From an uncultured Acetatifactor sp. (GTDB taxonomy: Bacteria; Bacillota; Clostridia; Lachnospirales; Lachnospiraceae), in the NCBI GenBank assembly GCA_947625675.1, contig CANQPH010000005.1, positions 1 to 64,000 on the forward strand: a DNA stretch of 64,000 bases. The letters are read 5' to 3'. Under the pieces are notes generated by a model. It worked only from the letters and a program-made list of their open reading frames with translations, was not told the DNA's origin and searched no databases. Within the stretch, counting starts at the first letter, position 1. Each line of letters starts with the position of its first letter. Positions 1-8,797 of the stretch are shown here, one piece after another. Position numbers and translations under genes: made by a program.

Positions 1-734
1 TGGGGCAGACTCTGCTTGTCGCTTTGACGATGTACGCCCTGCTTCTGGTTCTGGCGCAGGTGCTTCCGAGGCTTTTGCGAGTGCAGGGGACGGCCAGGAA
101 CACTTACAGCATCATGACCGTGTTTTCCAACCTGGGATTTATGGGGTTCCCCATTTTATCCGCCATGTACGGGAGCGGAGCGCTGTTGTATGCGGCTATT
201 TTTTCCATTTTATATAACCTCTTGATCTATACCTACGGGGTGGGCAAGATTCGGGGGAATTTCTCCTGGAAGGAACTGGGAAAGGTTTTGAACGTGGGTG
301 TCATCGCCAGTCTGACGGCCATCGGGATCTACGGGCTGCGGCTGGCCGCAGGCTTCGTGGTGCCGGATTTCCTCTCTCAGACCGTCACCCTTTTAAGCGG
401 CATGACGGCGCCCTTAAGCATGATGGTGATCGGCGCCTCCATGGCTGGCATGTCCTTCCGGGAACTGTTCGGGGATGGAAAGCTTCTGATTTTTGCCGGA
501 CTGCGGCTGATTTTGATTCCTTTCCTGTTTTTGCTTGTCTTAAAGCGTTTTCTGACGGACCCCATGATGCTGGGGGTATGCCTGGTGATGTCCGCCACGC
601 CGGTGGGCAGCATGACGGCCATGCTCTCCCAGCAGTACGGAGGAGACGTGAAGACCAGCTCCAAGGGTGTGGCGCTGACCACCATCTTCTCCGTGGGCAC
701 CCTGCCCCTGCTGTTCGCACTGCTGGGACTGTAG
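1..734 (+). CDS. AEC family transporter, 5' end outside the window
   Basis: This reading frame enters from the left edge in frame 3 and ends in TAG at 732-734, so the N-terminus is missing. The visible part is almost entirely hydrophobic, with about seven membrane helices. It carries the pattern of the auxin efflux carrier (AEC) family: an early NTYSIMTVFSNLGFMGFP stretch, then a second half with APLSMMVIGASMAG and ATPVGSMTAMLSQQYGGD, the two crossing helices with polar breaks. Bacterial AEC proteins are secondary transporters of organic acids or similar small anions; the substrate cannot be read here. Family assignment is fairly firm, function is not. Confidence 0.8.
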   Translation, partial: GQTLLVALTMYALLLVLAQVLPRLLRVQGTARNTYSIMTVFSNLGFMGFPILSAMYGSGALLYAAIFSILYNLLIYTYGVGKIRGNFSWKELGKVLNVGVIASLTAIGIYGLRLAAGFVVPDFLSQTVTLLSGMTAPLSMMVIGASMAGMSFRELFGDGKLLIFAGLRLILIPFLFLLVLKRFLTDPMMLGVCLVMSATPVGSMTAMLSQQYGGDVKTSSKGVALTTIFSVGTLPLLFALLGL

Positions 735-773
735 GGAGGGCTGGCTGAAACAGAGCTGCCGATCAGCCCTGCA

Positions 774-852
774 GGGAAAAACCGGCTGCGCAGGAAGGCG
801 TCCCGGCCATGCAGATGGTCGGGACGTTCATATGGGGAAAAACCGGCTGCGC
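774..852. repeat. 18-nt direct repeat pair flanking a hairpin
   Basis: The string GGGAAAAACCGGCTGCGC occurs exactly at 774-791 and again at 835-852, 61 nt apart. Between them, 799-826 forms a hairpin with a 7-bp outer stem (CGTCCCG/CGGGACG) and an inner CCAT/ATGG stem. No U-run follows, so it is a weak terminator candidate for the AEC gene. The second copy ends just before the 3' end of the facing DUF2383-like gene. Confidence 0.6.
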
Positions 853-864
853 TGGCGAAAAGCC

Positions 865-1299
865 TTACAGGTAGCTGCGCAGATCTCGGCAGAGTTCCTC
901 CTCGATGTCCGTCAGCCGTCTGCAGATTCCTTTGGAGTCGTCGTCCGCCGCCGGATATTGGTTCAGATATTTGTGCAGGGATTTCACGCCCATGTTGCAG
1001 CCATCGATGATCAGATCCGCCACCGTGGCGTCGCTGTCATTCATGGTGATCTTCACGTTGGTCTTCATCCAGGACATGCCCTTGGCCACGGGGTTGGGAT
1101 CCTTGTCCTCGCTGCCCAGTTCCCGCAGCCTGGAGTGGATCTCGTTTCCCAGGGTTTCATGGTGTTCCCTGCTCTTGTTCAAAATATTCCGCATGTCCCG
1201 GCTGGAGACCTTGTCCAGCACTTCGTCGATGGACGACACCGCCATTTTGGCGCCGGCGTCGCATTCCTTCAGCAAGTGAATGGTATCGTTGATTTCCAT
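865..1299 (-). CDS. DUF2383-like four-helix protein
   Basis: A 144-residue, soluble, mostly helical acidic protein with no signal peptide. It starts at ATG 1299 with GGAGGT six bases upstream. Its pattern (MEINDTIHLLKECDAGAKMA at the start, then EHHETLGNEIHSRLRELG) resembles the DUF2383 / ferritin-like helical bundle family often found as stand-alone small proteins in Lachnospiraceae. The usual metal-binding Glu/His set cannot be assigned with confidence. It stands alone, convergent with the AEC gene and reading in the same direction as the XRE gene. Family call is moderate; no function is claimed. Confidence 0.6.
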   Translation of the reverse strand: MEINDTIHLLKECDAGAKMAVSSIDEVLDKVSSRDMRNILNKSREHHETLGNEIHSRLRELGSEDKDPNPVAKGMSWMKTNVKITMNDSDATVADLIIDGCNMGVKSLHKYLNQYPAADDDSKGICRRLTDIEEELCRDLRSYL

Positions 1300-1386
1300 A
1301 AGGTACCTCCTTGAAATTGTTTTCCTCTAGTTTGTCCGGGACGAGGAAAAATATGCATGGGTTCTGCTGTTTCGCACGCTGCAGCG

Positions 1387-1435
1387 AAAAAGCTGCCGCA
1401 AAGAGAAGATCCCCATTTCCTCTCCTTGCGGCAGC
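1387..1435 (-). terminator. Rho-independent terminator of the XRE regulator
   Basis: On the minus strand GCTGCCGCAAGGAGAGG pairs with CTCTTTGCGGCAGC and is followed by a run of U. The stem has at least 9 perfect base pairs at its base (GCTGCCGCA/TGCGGCAGC). It lies about 20 nt past the stop codon of the 1458-1766 gene. Confidence 0.85.
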
Positions 1436-1457
1436 CTTATGTCTGACCGTCTCGTTT

Positions 1458-1766
1458 TTATTTCTTCATCTGTCTCGCAATATACTCCAGATGTGACACC
1501 TGTTCCGGTGTGAGTTCCTTTAATACTTCAACAATACTTTTCAGCTCCTGTGGACACTGGTTCCCATCATCGAAGAATTCGCTGGGGGTCACGCCGAGAT
1601 ACTCGCATATGTAGAAGAAAATCGCCATGGAAGGCAGTGCCTTCTGGCTTTCCAGCGTGTTGATGTAACCTGCGCTCATCCCGAGGCTGAGACTCATTTC
1701 CCTGGCAGATACATCTTTCTGCATCCGAAGCTGAATCAATCTCCGATAGAAAAATTTGTCGTCCAT
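1458..1766 (-). CDS. XRE-family helix-turn-helix regulator
   Basis: A 102-residue DNA-binding protein. An N-terminal XRE/Cro helix-turn-helix covers roughly residues 5-62, with recognition-helix region MSAGYINTLESQKALPS. A short C-terminal helix follows (ELTPEQVSHLEYIARQ), a tail typical of small clostridial XRE regulators. The start at 1766 is chosen because GGAGGG sits directly upstream; the frame is open further upstream to 1904, but that part has no ribosome binding site. A perfect GAAACCGGTTTC palindrome lies about 57 nt upstream of the start codon. The target is unknown; it may regulate itself. Confidence 0.8.
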   Translation of the reverse strand: MDDKFFYRRLIQLRMQKDVSAREMSLSLGMSAGYINTLESQKALPSMAIFFYICEYLGVTPSEFFDDGNQCPQELKSIVEVLKELTPEQVSHLEYIARQMKK

Positions 1767-1822
1767 GTTCCCTCCGTTTCCGTGCGCCATGACACATTTG
1801 TAAAATAATGGAAAAATCAGTT

Positions 1823-1834
1823 GAAACCGGTTTC
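1823..1834. promoter_or_regulatory. Candidate LacI/GalR-type operator palindrome
   Basis: GAAACCGGTTTC is a perfect 12-bp palindrome with the central CpG typical of LacI/GalR-family operators. It lies upstream of the XRE gene, in the 180-nt space after the AraC gene. No LacI-family gene is in the window, so the cognate regulator would be elsewhere. Confidence 0.4.
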
Positions 1835-1946
1835 TCTGCCAATAATTTTCCCATATTGATTGTACTCCTTGCGGCCTCATAAAACATGGATTTGCATTAG
1901 CCATATTCTACAAACCGTTGAATTAAATATCATTTTATGGGTATAT

Positions 1947-2690
1947 TCATCGTAAATGGACTTCCTTTCTTTCCTGGATGTAAAAATCTATGTTGTCGGA
2001 ACGCTGCTGCAGAAATGCTTCCCGATAGGATTTGGGAGTGGTGCCGGTCATGCGCTTGAACAATCGGCTGAAATAATGGACGTCCGGCAGACCGCACTGC
2101 TGGGCGATGGACTTGATGGGCAGACTGGTGCCGAGCAGCTGGTCTTTGGCCAGCTGGATGCGGCGGGCGTTGACATAATTCGTCAGGGACATGCCCAATT
2201 CCTTGGAGAAGAGGGAGGAAAGGTAGCTGGGATTCACCCCCAGGTACCCCGCCAGGGTTTTCAGGGAGAGATCCGTCCGGAGGTCCGCTTCAATGTAAAC
2301 CAGGATTCTCTCCACGAGAGGGGAGCGGAACTTGTGCTTGTGTTCCCGAACCAGGCGGCAGTAACCCCGGATGATCTGCTCCAGGAAGGCCTGGCACTGC
2401 CGCAGGGAGCGCAGGGATTCCAGGCCGGAACAGACCCCGTTGGAATAGCTGTCGATGTAGACCGGGTGGACTCCCGCTATTTCCACGGATTTGCGCAGAA
2501 GCGTGTTGGTGGTGATGAGGTAATTCTTGGTATCCCGCAGCTCGTCCGAAAGCCGCTTGGGCATGGAGGATACGGCGATCTGCGACATGAGCTGCAGGGC
2601 GGCTTCTTCGTTTCCCGCCGTCACGGCGCTGATGAAGGAATTCTCCAATTCATAGCGTTTTTCGATGGATTCGATTTCCGAAAGGTTCAT
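1947..2690 (-). CDS. AraC-family transcriptional regulator
   Basis: A 247-residue regulator. The N-terminal part (about 1-140) is helical and lacks an obvious cupin. The C-terminal 100 residues hold the two AraC helix-turn-helix motifs: LSLKTLAGYLGVNPSYLSSL, then IKSIAQQCGLPDVHYFSRLF followed by KRMTGTTPKSYR. The start at 2690 has GGAGTAAGAAT just upstream; the open frame extends to 2744 without a ribosome binding site. It is divergent from the GPH symporter at 2916 and is the likely activator of that sugar locus, sensing its imported substrate or a derivative. The target is inferred from position only. Confidence 0.88.
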   Translation of the reverse strand: MNLSEIESIEKRYELENSFISAVTAGNEEAALQLMSQIAVSSMPKRLSDELRDTKNYLITTNTLLRKSVEIAGVHPVYIDSYSNGVCSGLESLRSLRQCQAFLEQIIRGYCRLVREHKHKFRSPLVERILVYIEADLRTDLSLKTLAGYLGVNPSYLSSLFSKELGMSLTNYVNARRIQLAKDQLLGTSLPIKSIAQQCGLPDVHYFSRLFKRMTGTTPKSYREAFLQQRSDNIDFYIQERKEVHLR

Positions 2691-2915
2691 ATTCTTACTC
2701 CAACTAAAAATATTGCAAAAATATATAAAAATCGTGCCTATCAATGTAAAGCTAAAAGGCTTATAATATTATACAAGATTTTGTGCGAAAAAGCCATTTT
2801 TTTATCACAAAATCAAAAATAAATTTTTATTCCGTTTTTTTAGCCTGTCATTTTGTATAAATGGATGGCGCAAGGGGTGCGAAAGGCGGGAAATTAAGTT
2901 AAGGAGGGTTCAAAA

Positions 2916-4310
2916 ATGGCGAAAACAAGCTCTACAGAAGTGAAGCCCTTTGGCTTCGCAGACAAAATCGGGTATATGTTTGGTGATTTCGGCAATGATT
3001 TCACCTTCATTTTATCCAGTTCCATGTTGATGAAGTTCTATTCTGACGTTATGGGCGTCAGCGTGGGACTGGTGGGCATCATGATGATGCTGGCCCGTTT
3101 CGTGGATGCGTTCACCGACGTGACCATGGGACAGATCGTGGACAGAAGCAAGCCCGGCGCAAAAGGCAAGTTCCTGCCCTGGCTCCTTCGGATGTGCGGC
3201 CCCGTGGCGGTGGCTTCCCTGCTCATGTATGCGTCCTGGTTCCAGAACATGCCCATGGGATTCAAGATTTTCTGGATGTTCCTCACCTATCTGCTGTGGG
3301 GCAGCGTGTTTTATACCAGTATCAACATCCCTTACGGCTCCATGGCTTCCGCCATTTCCGCAGATCCCAAGGATCGGGCCCAGCTGTCCAATTTCCGGAC
3401 CATCGGAGCTTCCCTGGCCGGCATGGTGATCGGCGTGGTGCTGCCCCTGGTGGTGTACAACGAAGTGGATGGAAAGCAGATTCTGTCCGGGCCTAAGACT
3501 ACCCTGGCCGCCCTGATCTGCTCCATCGGCGCCGTGGTGTGCTATCTCCTTTGCTACAATCTCTGCACGGAGCGGGTGAAGGTGCCCCAGAAGACGGAGA
3601 AGTTCGATCTCGGAAAGCTGGTGAACGGCCTGATCCACAACAAGGCCCTGATCGGCATCGTGGTGGCTTCCATCTGCATGCTGCTGGTGCAGCTGACCTC
3701 CCAGTCCATGACCACTTACGTTTATCCCAACTATTTTGGCAACGTGAGAGCCCAGTCCGTGGCCGGTCTGGTGGGCGTGGTGATCACCTTTATCTGTGCG
3801 GCCTTTACCGTGAAGCTGTCCCAGAAGCTGGGCCGGAAGGAGCTGGCCATCATCGCTTCTCTGTTCGGTGCGGCGGTGTTCGTGGTAGCCTTCATCCTGC
3901 ACACTCACAACGCCTGGGTGTTCGTGGCTCTGTACGCCATTTCTTATCTGGGTCTGGCGGTGTTCTCCCTGATCTGCTGGGCCATGATCACGGACGTCAT
4001 CGATGACACGGAGGTGCAGACCGGTTCCCGTTCCGACGGCGAGATTTATTCCGTTTATTCCTTCGCCAGGAAGATGGGTCAGGCGGCTTCCGCCGGCGTC
4101 TCCGGACTGCTGCTCACCCTGGTGGGTTACACGGAGGCCACGGCTTTTGATGAAAGCGTGGTCAACGGCATCTACAACATCACTTGTCTGGTGCCCGCCC
4201 TGGGCTTCGTGCTGCTGGCCATCGTGCTGCAGTTCCTGTATCCTCTGAACAAGGCCAGAGTGGAGAACAACGCCAAGGTCCTGGCGGAGAAGGCAGCGAA
4301 AAAGTCATAA
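2916..4310 (+). CDS. GPH-family glycoside:cation symporter (MelB-like MFS)
   Basis: A 464-residue membrane protein with about 12 helices. It starts MAKTSSTEVKPFGFADKIGYMFGDFGNDFTF in the style of GPH (glycoside-pentoside-hexuronide) symporters. The cation-site region ARFVDAFTDVTMGQIVDR and the SNFRTIGASLAG and WAMITDVIDDTEVQTG segments are family hallmarks; the Asp pairs correspond to MelB cation and sugar ligands. AAGGAGG precedes the ATG. It probably brings intact di- or oligosaccharides or glycosides into the cell for the cytoplasmic GH3 and GH2 enzymes downstream. The true substrate cannot be read. A terminator follows at 4380-4417, so the glycosidases may need read-through or their own promoter. 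Confidence 0.9.
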   Translation: MAKTSSTEVKPFGFADKIGYMFGDFGNDFTFILSSSMLMKFYSDVMGVSVGLVGIMMMLARFVDAFTDVTMGQIVDRSKPGAKGKFLPWLLRMCGPVAVASLLMYASWFQNMPMGFKIFWMFLTYLLWGSVFYTSINIPYGSMASAISADPKDRAQLSNFRTIGASLAGMVIGVVLPLVVYNEVDGKQILSGPKTTLAALICSIGAVVCYLLCYNLCTERVKVPQKTEKFDLGKLVNGLIHNKALIGIVVASICMLLVQLTSQSMTTYVYPNYFGNVRAQSVAGLVGVVITFICAAFTVKLSQKLGRKELAIIASLFGAAVFVVAFILHTHNAWVFVALYAISYLGLAVFSLICWAMITDVIDDTEVQTGSRSDGEIYSVYSFARKMGQAASAGVSGLLLTLVGYTEATAFDESVVNGIYNITCLVPALGFVLLAIVLQFLYPLNKARVENNAKVLAEKAAKKS

Positions 4311-4379
4311 AGAAACGGATGGGAAATGAGGTCGGTTCGGACGTAAGGTGTGCCGGCTCGTGACCCGCATTCCGGATAT

Positions 4380-4417
4380 GGGGCTGTCGTGATCTGATGT
4401 TGACAGCCCCATTTTTA
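4380..4417 (+). terminator. Terminator after the GPH symporter
   Basis: GGGGCTGTC pairs with GACAGCCCC across a 13-nt loop and is followed by ATTTTTAT. The stem is 9 perfect base pairs. It may act as a partial stop that lowers GH3/GH2 expression relative to the transporter. Confidence 0.85.
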
Positions 4418-4459
4418 TAGATGAGCAATCTGGCGGCTAATGCTATCGTCCGTGCTGCT

Positions 4460-4547
4460 GTCAGCCGGGCTGCCATCGGCCAGGATCCCCATCGGCCGGA
4501 TTTCATTGGCCAGAATATTGTCAGCCGGATTCTGTCGGCCGGGATAC
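4460..4547. repeat. Degenerate ~15-nt tandem repeat (about six units)
   Basis: Six successive units of 14-16 nt share the core RTCRGCCRGGAT: GTCAGCCGGG, ATCGGCCAGGAT, ATCGGCCGGAT, ATTGGCCAGAAT, GTCAGCCGGAT, GTCGGCCGGGAT. They lie in the leader of the GH3 gene, ending about 30 nt before its start codon. The frame is open through them, but the GH3 family N-terminus and the ribosome binding site place translation after the repeats. Confidence 0.65.
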
Positions 4548-4577
4548 CGAAAAAACGATGGAAAGGAGAGTTTGATC

Positions 4578-6344
4578 ATGGTGAATTTAAAAGCCAATCC
4601 CTATTATCTGTCCGACGAGGACATCAAGTGGGTGGAAGATACGATCGCAGGAATGAGCGATGAGGAAAAGGTGGGGCAGCTGTTTTTCCAGCTCACCTCT
4701 TCCCTGGAAGAGAGCCATCTGAAGGAATTGATGGAAAAATATCATCTGGGCGGCTGCCGCTACAACCCTGCCCCTGCCAAGGCGGTGCAGCAGCAGAACC
4801 GCATCCTGCAAAGCTACGCCAAGGTGCCGGTGTTCATCGCCTGCAACACGGAGGCCGGCGGGGACGGAGCCTGCCTGGGCGGCACGCCCATCGGTTCCGG
4901 GGTGAAGATCGGCGCCACGGATAATGACGATTATGCTTTTGCCCTGGGCAAGATGTCCAACGAAGAGGCGGCGGCCATCGGCTGCAACATGGCCTTTGCC
5001 CCTGTCTGCGACATCCTGTACAACTGGCAGAACACGGAAGTGGTGACCCGTTCTTTCGGCAACGATCCGGACCGGGTGGCCAGGATGAGCGCCGCTTATC
5101 TGAAGGGAGCCCATACCATTCCCGGCTTCGCCTGCGCGGCCAAGCATTTCCCGGGCAACGGCCAGGATTTCCGGGACGCTCACATCTCCAACAACGTGAA
5201 CTATTTCAGTGTGGAAGAGTGGGACGCCACCTATGGCAAGGTTTACAGAACCCTTATTGAGAACGGCCTGGACGCCATCATGGGCGGCCATATTTTCCTG
5301 CCCTCCTATGCCAGGGAGATCAATCCCGATCTGAAGGACGATGAGATGATGCCCGCCACCCTGAGTCATGAGATCATGACGGGTCTGCTGCGGGACCGCC
5401 TGGGCTTCAACGGCATGGTGGTGACGGACGCCTCCCACATGGTGGGCATGACGGACCGCATGAAGAGAAGCCAGATGCTGCCTGCGGCCATCAATGCCGG
5501 CTGTGATATGTTCCTGTTCTTCAATGATCCGGAAGAGGATTTCACCACCATGCTGAAAGCCTATCAGGATGGAACGATCGGTGAGGAGAGGATGACGGAA
5601 GCCCTGACCAGGATCCTGGGCCTGAAGGCGCACATGGGGCTTCACAAAAAGAGCAGGGAAGAGCTGGTGCCCGCTCCGGAAGCGGTGGATCAGGTGCTGG
5701 GCAGGCCGGAATATTTCGCCATGCAAAAGGCCATCAGCAATGACTGCATCACCTTGGTCAAATACAAGGACGAGGGCGTGCTTCCCATCACGCCGCAGCG
5801 TTATAAGAGGATCATGATCGTGCATCTGAAGGAGGCGGAGGGCCCTATGACCGCCCTGATGAAGTCCATGGGCATGGCTTCCGGCAGTGCGGCGGAGGAT
5901 CTGAAGAAGAGACTGTGCGACAAGGGCTTCGACGCCTTTATTTACGAAAGTCCTCTGGATAAGATGAAGAAGCAGATCGCCGCAGGGGAGAAGCCCAGTC
6001 TGAACCTGTATTTTGCGGGCAAGAACGCCATCGCCGATTTCCTGAAGGACATGGATCTGGTGATCACCCTGTGCGACGTCTCCAGCGGACGGCCCAGCTT
6101 CGGCCTGAGCAAGGGCGGCGGCGAGATTCCCTGGTACGTGTTCGAACTGCCGGTGCTGGTCATCGGCTGCGGACAGCCAACCATGCTGGCGGACATCCCC
6201 CAGGCCCGCACCTATATCAATACCTATGACGCCAAGGCTTCTACCCTGGACGCCCTGGTGGAGAAGCTGACGACGGGGCCGGAGGCCTTCACGGGCATCG
6301 ATCCCATCGACAGCTTCTGCGGTCTGTTCGATGCGAGATTATAA
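4578..6344 (+). CDS. Family 3 glycoside hydrolase, probable beta-N-acetylhexosaminidase
   Basis: A 588-residue protein without signal peptide, so cytoplasmic. The N-terminal GH3 barrel (about 20-340) holds KHFPGNGQDFRDAH at about 188-202. That fits the NagZ-type KHFPGHGDT..DSH motif, whose Asp-His dyad supplies the acid/base in N-acetylglucosaminidases. VVTDASHMVGM at about 281-291 contains the predicted nucleophile Asp. The second domain (about 400-588) resembles the C-terminal half of two-domain Firmicutes NagZ proteins. The start at 4578 follows AAAGGAGAG. It sits between the GPH importer and GH2, so it likely trims imported hexosamine-containing saccharides. Substrate specificity inside GH3 is inferred. 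Confidence 0.82.
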   Translation: MVNLKANPYYLSDEDIKWVEDTIAGMSDEEKVGQLFFQLTSSLEESHLKELMEKYHLGGCRYNPAPAKAVQQQNRILQSYAKVPVFIACNTEAGGDGACLGGTPIGSGVKIGATDNDDYAFALGKMSNEEAAAIGCNMAFAPVCDILYNWQNTEVVTRSFGNDPDRVARMSAAYLKGAHTIPGFACAAKHFPGNGQDFRDAHISNNVNYFSVEEWDATYGKVYRTLIENGLDAIMGGHIFLPSYAREINPDLKDDEMMPATLSHEIMTGLLRDRLGFNGMVVTDASHMVGMTDRMKRSQMLPAAINAGCDMFLFFNDPEEDFTTMLKAYQDGTIGEERMTEALTRILGLKAHMGLHKKSREELVPAPEAVDQVLGRPEYFAMQKAISNDCITLVKYKDEGVLPITPQRYKRIMIVHLKEAEGPMTALMKSMGMASGSAAEDLKKRLCDKGFDAFIYESPLDKMKKQIAAGEKPSLNLYFAGKNAIADFLKDMDLVITLCDVSSGRPSFGLSKGGGEIPWYVFELPVLVIGCGQPTMLADIPQARTYINTYDAKASTLDALVEKLTTGPEAFTGIDPIDSFCGLFDARL

Positions 6345-6357
6345 AAAAAGAGTAAGC

Positions 6358-6444
6358 CGGTATTTGTTGTAGGAAAGCCTACGGCAAACCGACGCCTGTT
6401 TCCAATAAAAAGGCGGCGGGCGGCCCTGAGGCCGCAGCCGCCGC
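6358..6444 (+). other. Two successive hairpins between GH3 and GH2
   Basis: Hairpin one (6358-6391) pairs CGGT, TTTG and GTAGG with CCTAC, CAAA and CCG, around small symmetric mismatches and an AAAG loop. Hairpin two (6413-6444) is extremely GC-rich: GCGGCGG and GCGGCC pair with GGCCGC and CCGCCGC around a CTGA tetraloop, 13 bp in all. Neither is followed by a U-run. They may stabilise mRNA ends after processing or separate GH3 and GH2 expression. Confidence 0.5.
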
Positions 6445-6472
6445 AGATAGTAGAGAGGAGAATGGAGATCAA

Positions 6473-8797
6473 ATGCGGAATGTTATCAATTTGAATCAGG
6501 GCTGGATTTTTACCAGAGAGGATATCAGCGGCAAGGACGAGGAATGGAAGGAGCTGTTCGCTTCCGGCAAAAAGAAGCTGGTGAAAAAGGCGGCCAAGGA
6601 GCTGTCCTGCGAACTGGTGGATTTGCCCCACACCTGGAATGCGGTGGACGGTCATGACGGCAACGGTTCTTATGACCGGGGATGCTATTGGTACGTGAAA
6701 AGCTTCGCCACCCCCAGACAGCCCCTGCCCGGAGGCCGGGTCTACGTGGAGATTCTGGCAGCGGGGCAGCAGGCCGCCGTTTATGTGAACGGCACGAAGG
6801 TGACCTATCACGAGGGCGGCTATTCCGCCTTTCGTGCGGATATCACCGACCTGTGCCGGGAAGAGGGAGAAAATGTGCTGGCGGTGGCCTGCAGCAATGA
6901 ATACAAGGACAGCGTGTATCCTCAGTCTGCGGACTTCACCTTCTATGGCGGCCTGTATCGGGGGGGCAATCTGATCAGCGTGCCTGCCGCCCATTTCGAT
7001 CTGGATTATTACGGGGGCCCCGGCATCCAGGTGACGCCGAAGCCCTGCGATCACTGCGGCGGGGCGAAGTTCGAGATCGTGACCTACGTGACCAACCCCG
7101 ATGAAAACTTCACTGTGCTGTATTCCATCAAGGATGCGGAAGGGAAAGAAGTGGGTTATGCCTGCCGCCCTGCGGACGACACCAAGGCGGTGATCCCGGT
7201 GCCCGGAGCTCACAGATGGAATATCGACGATCCTTATCTGTATACCGTGACGGCGATCCTGCAGAGAAGGAACGAGGCCTATGACGAGATCAGCGTGCGG
7301 ACCGGCGTCAGAAGCTTTTCCTGCGATCCCCAGAAGGGCTTTGTCATCAATGGCGTGGAGACTCCCCTGCGGGGCGTGAGCCGCCATCAGGATCAGCTCT
7401 ACAAGGGCAATGCCCTGACCAGGGAGGATCATTACCAGGATGCTAGGATCATCAAGGATCTGGGGGCCAACACCATCCGTCTGGCCCATTATCAGCATTC
7501 CCAGGACTTCTACGACGCCTGCGACGAGCTGGGCTTTGTGGTATGGGCGGAGATTCCTTTTATCAGCGTGTTCAACAAGGATCCGGAGGCCCATCAGAAT
7601 TGTATCAGCCAGATGAAGGAGCTGGTGATCCAGAATTACAACCATCCTTCCATCTGCTTCTGGGGCATTTCCAATGAAATCCTCATCGGCGGCATCTCCG
7701 AGAAGCTGGTGGAGAACCACAAGGAACTGAACGCCCTGGTGAAATCCCTGGATCCCACCCGTCTCACCACCATCGCCCATGTGTCCATGACGCCGGTAGA
7801 GAGCCCCATGCATCATATCACGGACGTGGAGAGCTACAACCATTACTTCGGCTGGTACGGCGGCAAGATGGAGGACAACGGTCCCTGGCTGGATATGTTC
7901 CACGCCACCCATCCCGACATCTGCCTGGGCGTGTCCGAGTACGGCTGCGAAGGCATCATCACCTATCACGGCCCCAACCCCGCCTGCAAGGACTACAGCG
8001 AGGAATACCAGGCTCTGTATCACGAGCATATGGCCAAGGTGCTGGAGGAGCGGCCCTGGATCTGGTCCAGCCATGTATGGAACATGTTTGACTTCGGCTG
8101 TGCGGCCAGAAACGAAGGGGGCGTGGCGGGCCGGAACAACAAGGGCCTGGTGACCATGGACCGCAAGACCAAGAAGGACAGCTACTATATTTACAAGGCT
8201 TATTGGAACAAGGAGCCCATGGTGCATCTGTGCGGCAAGAGATATGCCCAGAGGGCCGGGGAGACTACCCAGATCAAGGTGTATTCCAACCAGCCTTCCG
8301 TGACCCTGTACGTCAACGGTACAGAGATGGGACAGCAGACGGCGGACAAAGTCTTTGTGTTCGAGGTGGCCCTGGCGGAAGGCCTGAACATGATCAAGGC
8401 GGTAGCCGGAGACCTGGTGGACACCATGGCCTTGGAGAAGGTGGAAAAGGAGCCCTCCATCTACGTGCTGCCCGAGGTGAACGAGCGTGCGGAAGGCGTG
8501 GCCAACTGGTTCTCCAGCGTGGGCGACCCGGATCTGAAGGCTCCCATGGAGTTCCCGGAGGGATATTTTAACATCAACGTTTCCATGGAAGAGATCGCCA
8601 AGAACGAAGAAGCCATGGAAATCGTGGCCAAGGCAGTGAAGATGGCGACCAACATGGACGTGAAGCCCGGCGTGGGCATGTGGGACATGATGAAGAGCAT
8701 GGCCCCCAAGGGCATGATCGACATGGCCGGATCCCTGATGCCGGAGGGCTTTGCGGAGAGCCTGAATGCGAAGTTGATCAAGATCAAGAGGGATTGA
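6473..8797 (+). CDS. Family 2 glycoside hydrolase (beta-galactosidase-like)
   Basis: A 774-residue GH2 enzyme without signal peptide. Domain order is jelly-roll sugar-binding domain (about 1-180), an Ig-like domain (about 185-285) and the TIM barrel (about 290-590), followed by a C-terminal part. The barrel shows WGISNEI (acid/base Glu at about 401) and SEYGCEG (nucleophile Glu at about 488), plus NTIRLAHYQHSQDFYDACDE, which is typical of bacterial beta-galactosidases. The last 120 residues are helical and Met-rich, with no known domain recognised. GAGAGGAG lies upstream of the ATG. It follows GH3 and probably acts on the same imported glycoside. Beta-galactosidase is the best guess; other GH2 activities remain possible. 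Confidence 0.85.
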   Translation: MRNVINLNQGWIFTREDISGKDEEWKELFASGKKKLVKKAAKELSCELVDLPHTWNAVDGHDGNGSYDRGCYWYVKSFATPRQPLPGGRVYVEILAAGQQAAVYVNGTKVTYHEGGYSAFRADITDLCREEGENVLAVACSNEYKDSVYPQSADFTFYGGLYRGGNLISVPAAHFDLDYYGGPGIQVTPKPCDHCGGAKFEIVTYVTNPDENFTVLYSIKDAEGKEVGYACRPADDTKAVIPVPGAHRWNIDDPYLYTVTAILQRRNEAYDEISVRTGVRSFSCDPQKGFVINGVETPLRGVSRHQDQLYKGNALTREDHYQDARIIKDLGANTIRLAHYQHSQDFYDACDELGFVVWAEIPFISVFNKDPEAHQNCISQMKELVIQNYNHPSICFWGISNEILIGGISEKLVENHKELNALVKSLDPTRLTTIAHVSMTPVESPMHHITDVESYNHYFGWYGGKMEDNGPWLDMFHATHPDICLGVSEYGCEGIITYHGPNPACKDYSEEYQALYHEHMAKVLEERPWIWSSHVWNMFDFGCAARNEGGVAGRNNKGLVTMDRKTKKDSYYIYKAYWNKEPMVHLCGKRYAQRAGETTQIKVYSNQPSVTLYVNGTEMGQQTADKVFVFEVALAEGLNMIKAVAGDLVDTMALEKVEKEPSIYVLPEVNERAEGVANWFSSVGDPDLKAPMEFPEGYFNINVSMEEIAKNEEAMEIVAKAVKMATNMDVKPGVGMWDMMKSMAPKGMIDMAGSLMPEGFAESLNAKLIKIKRD

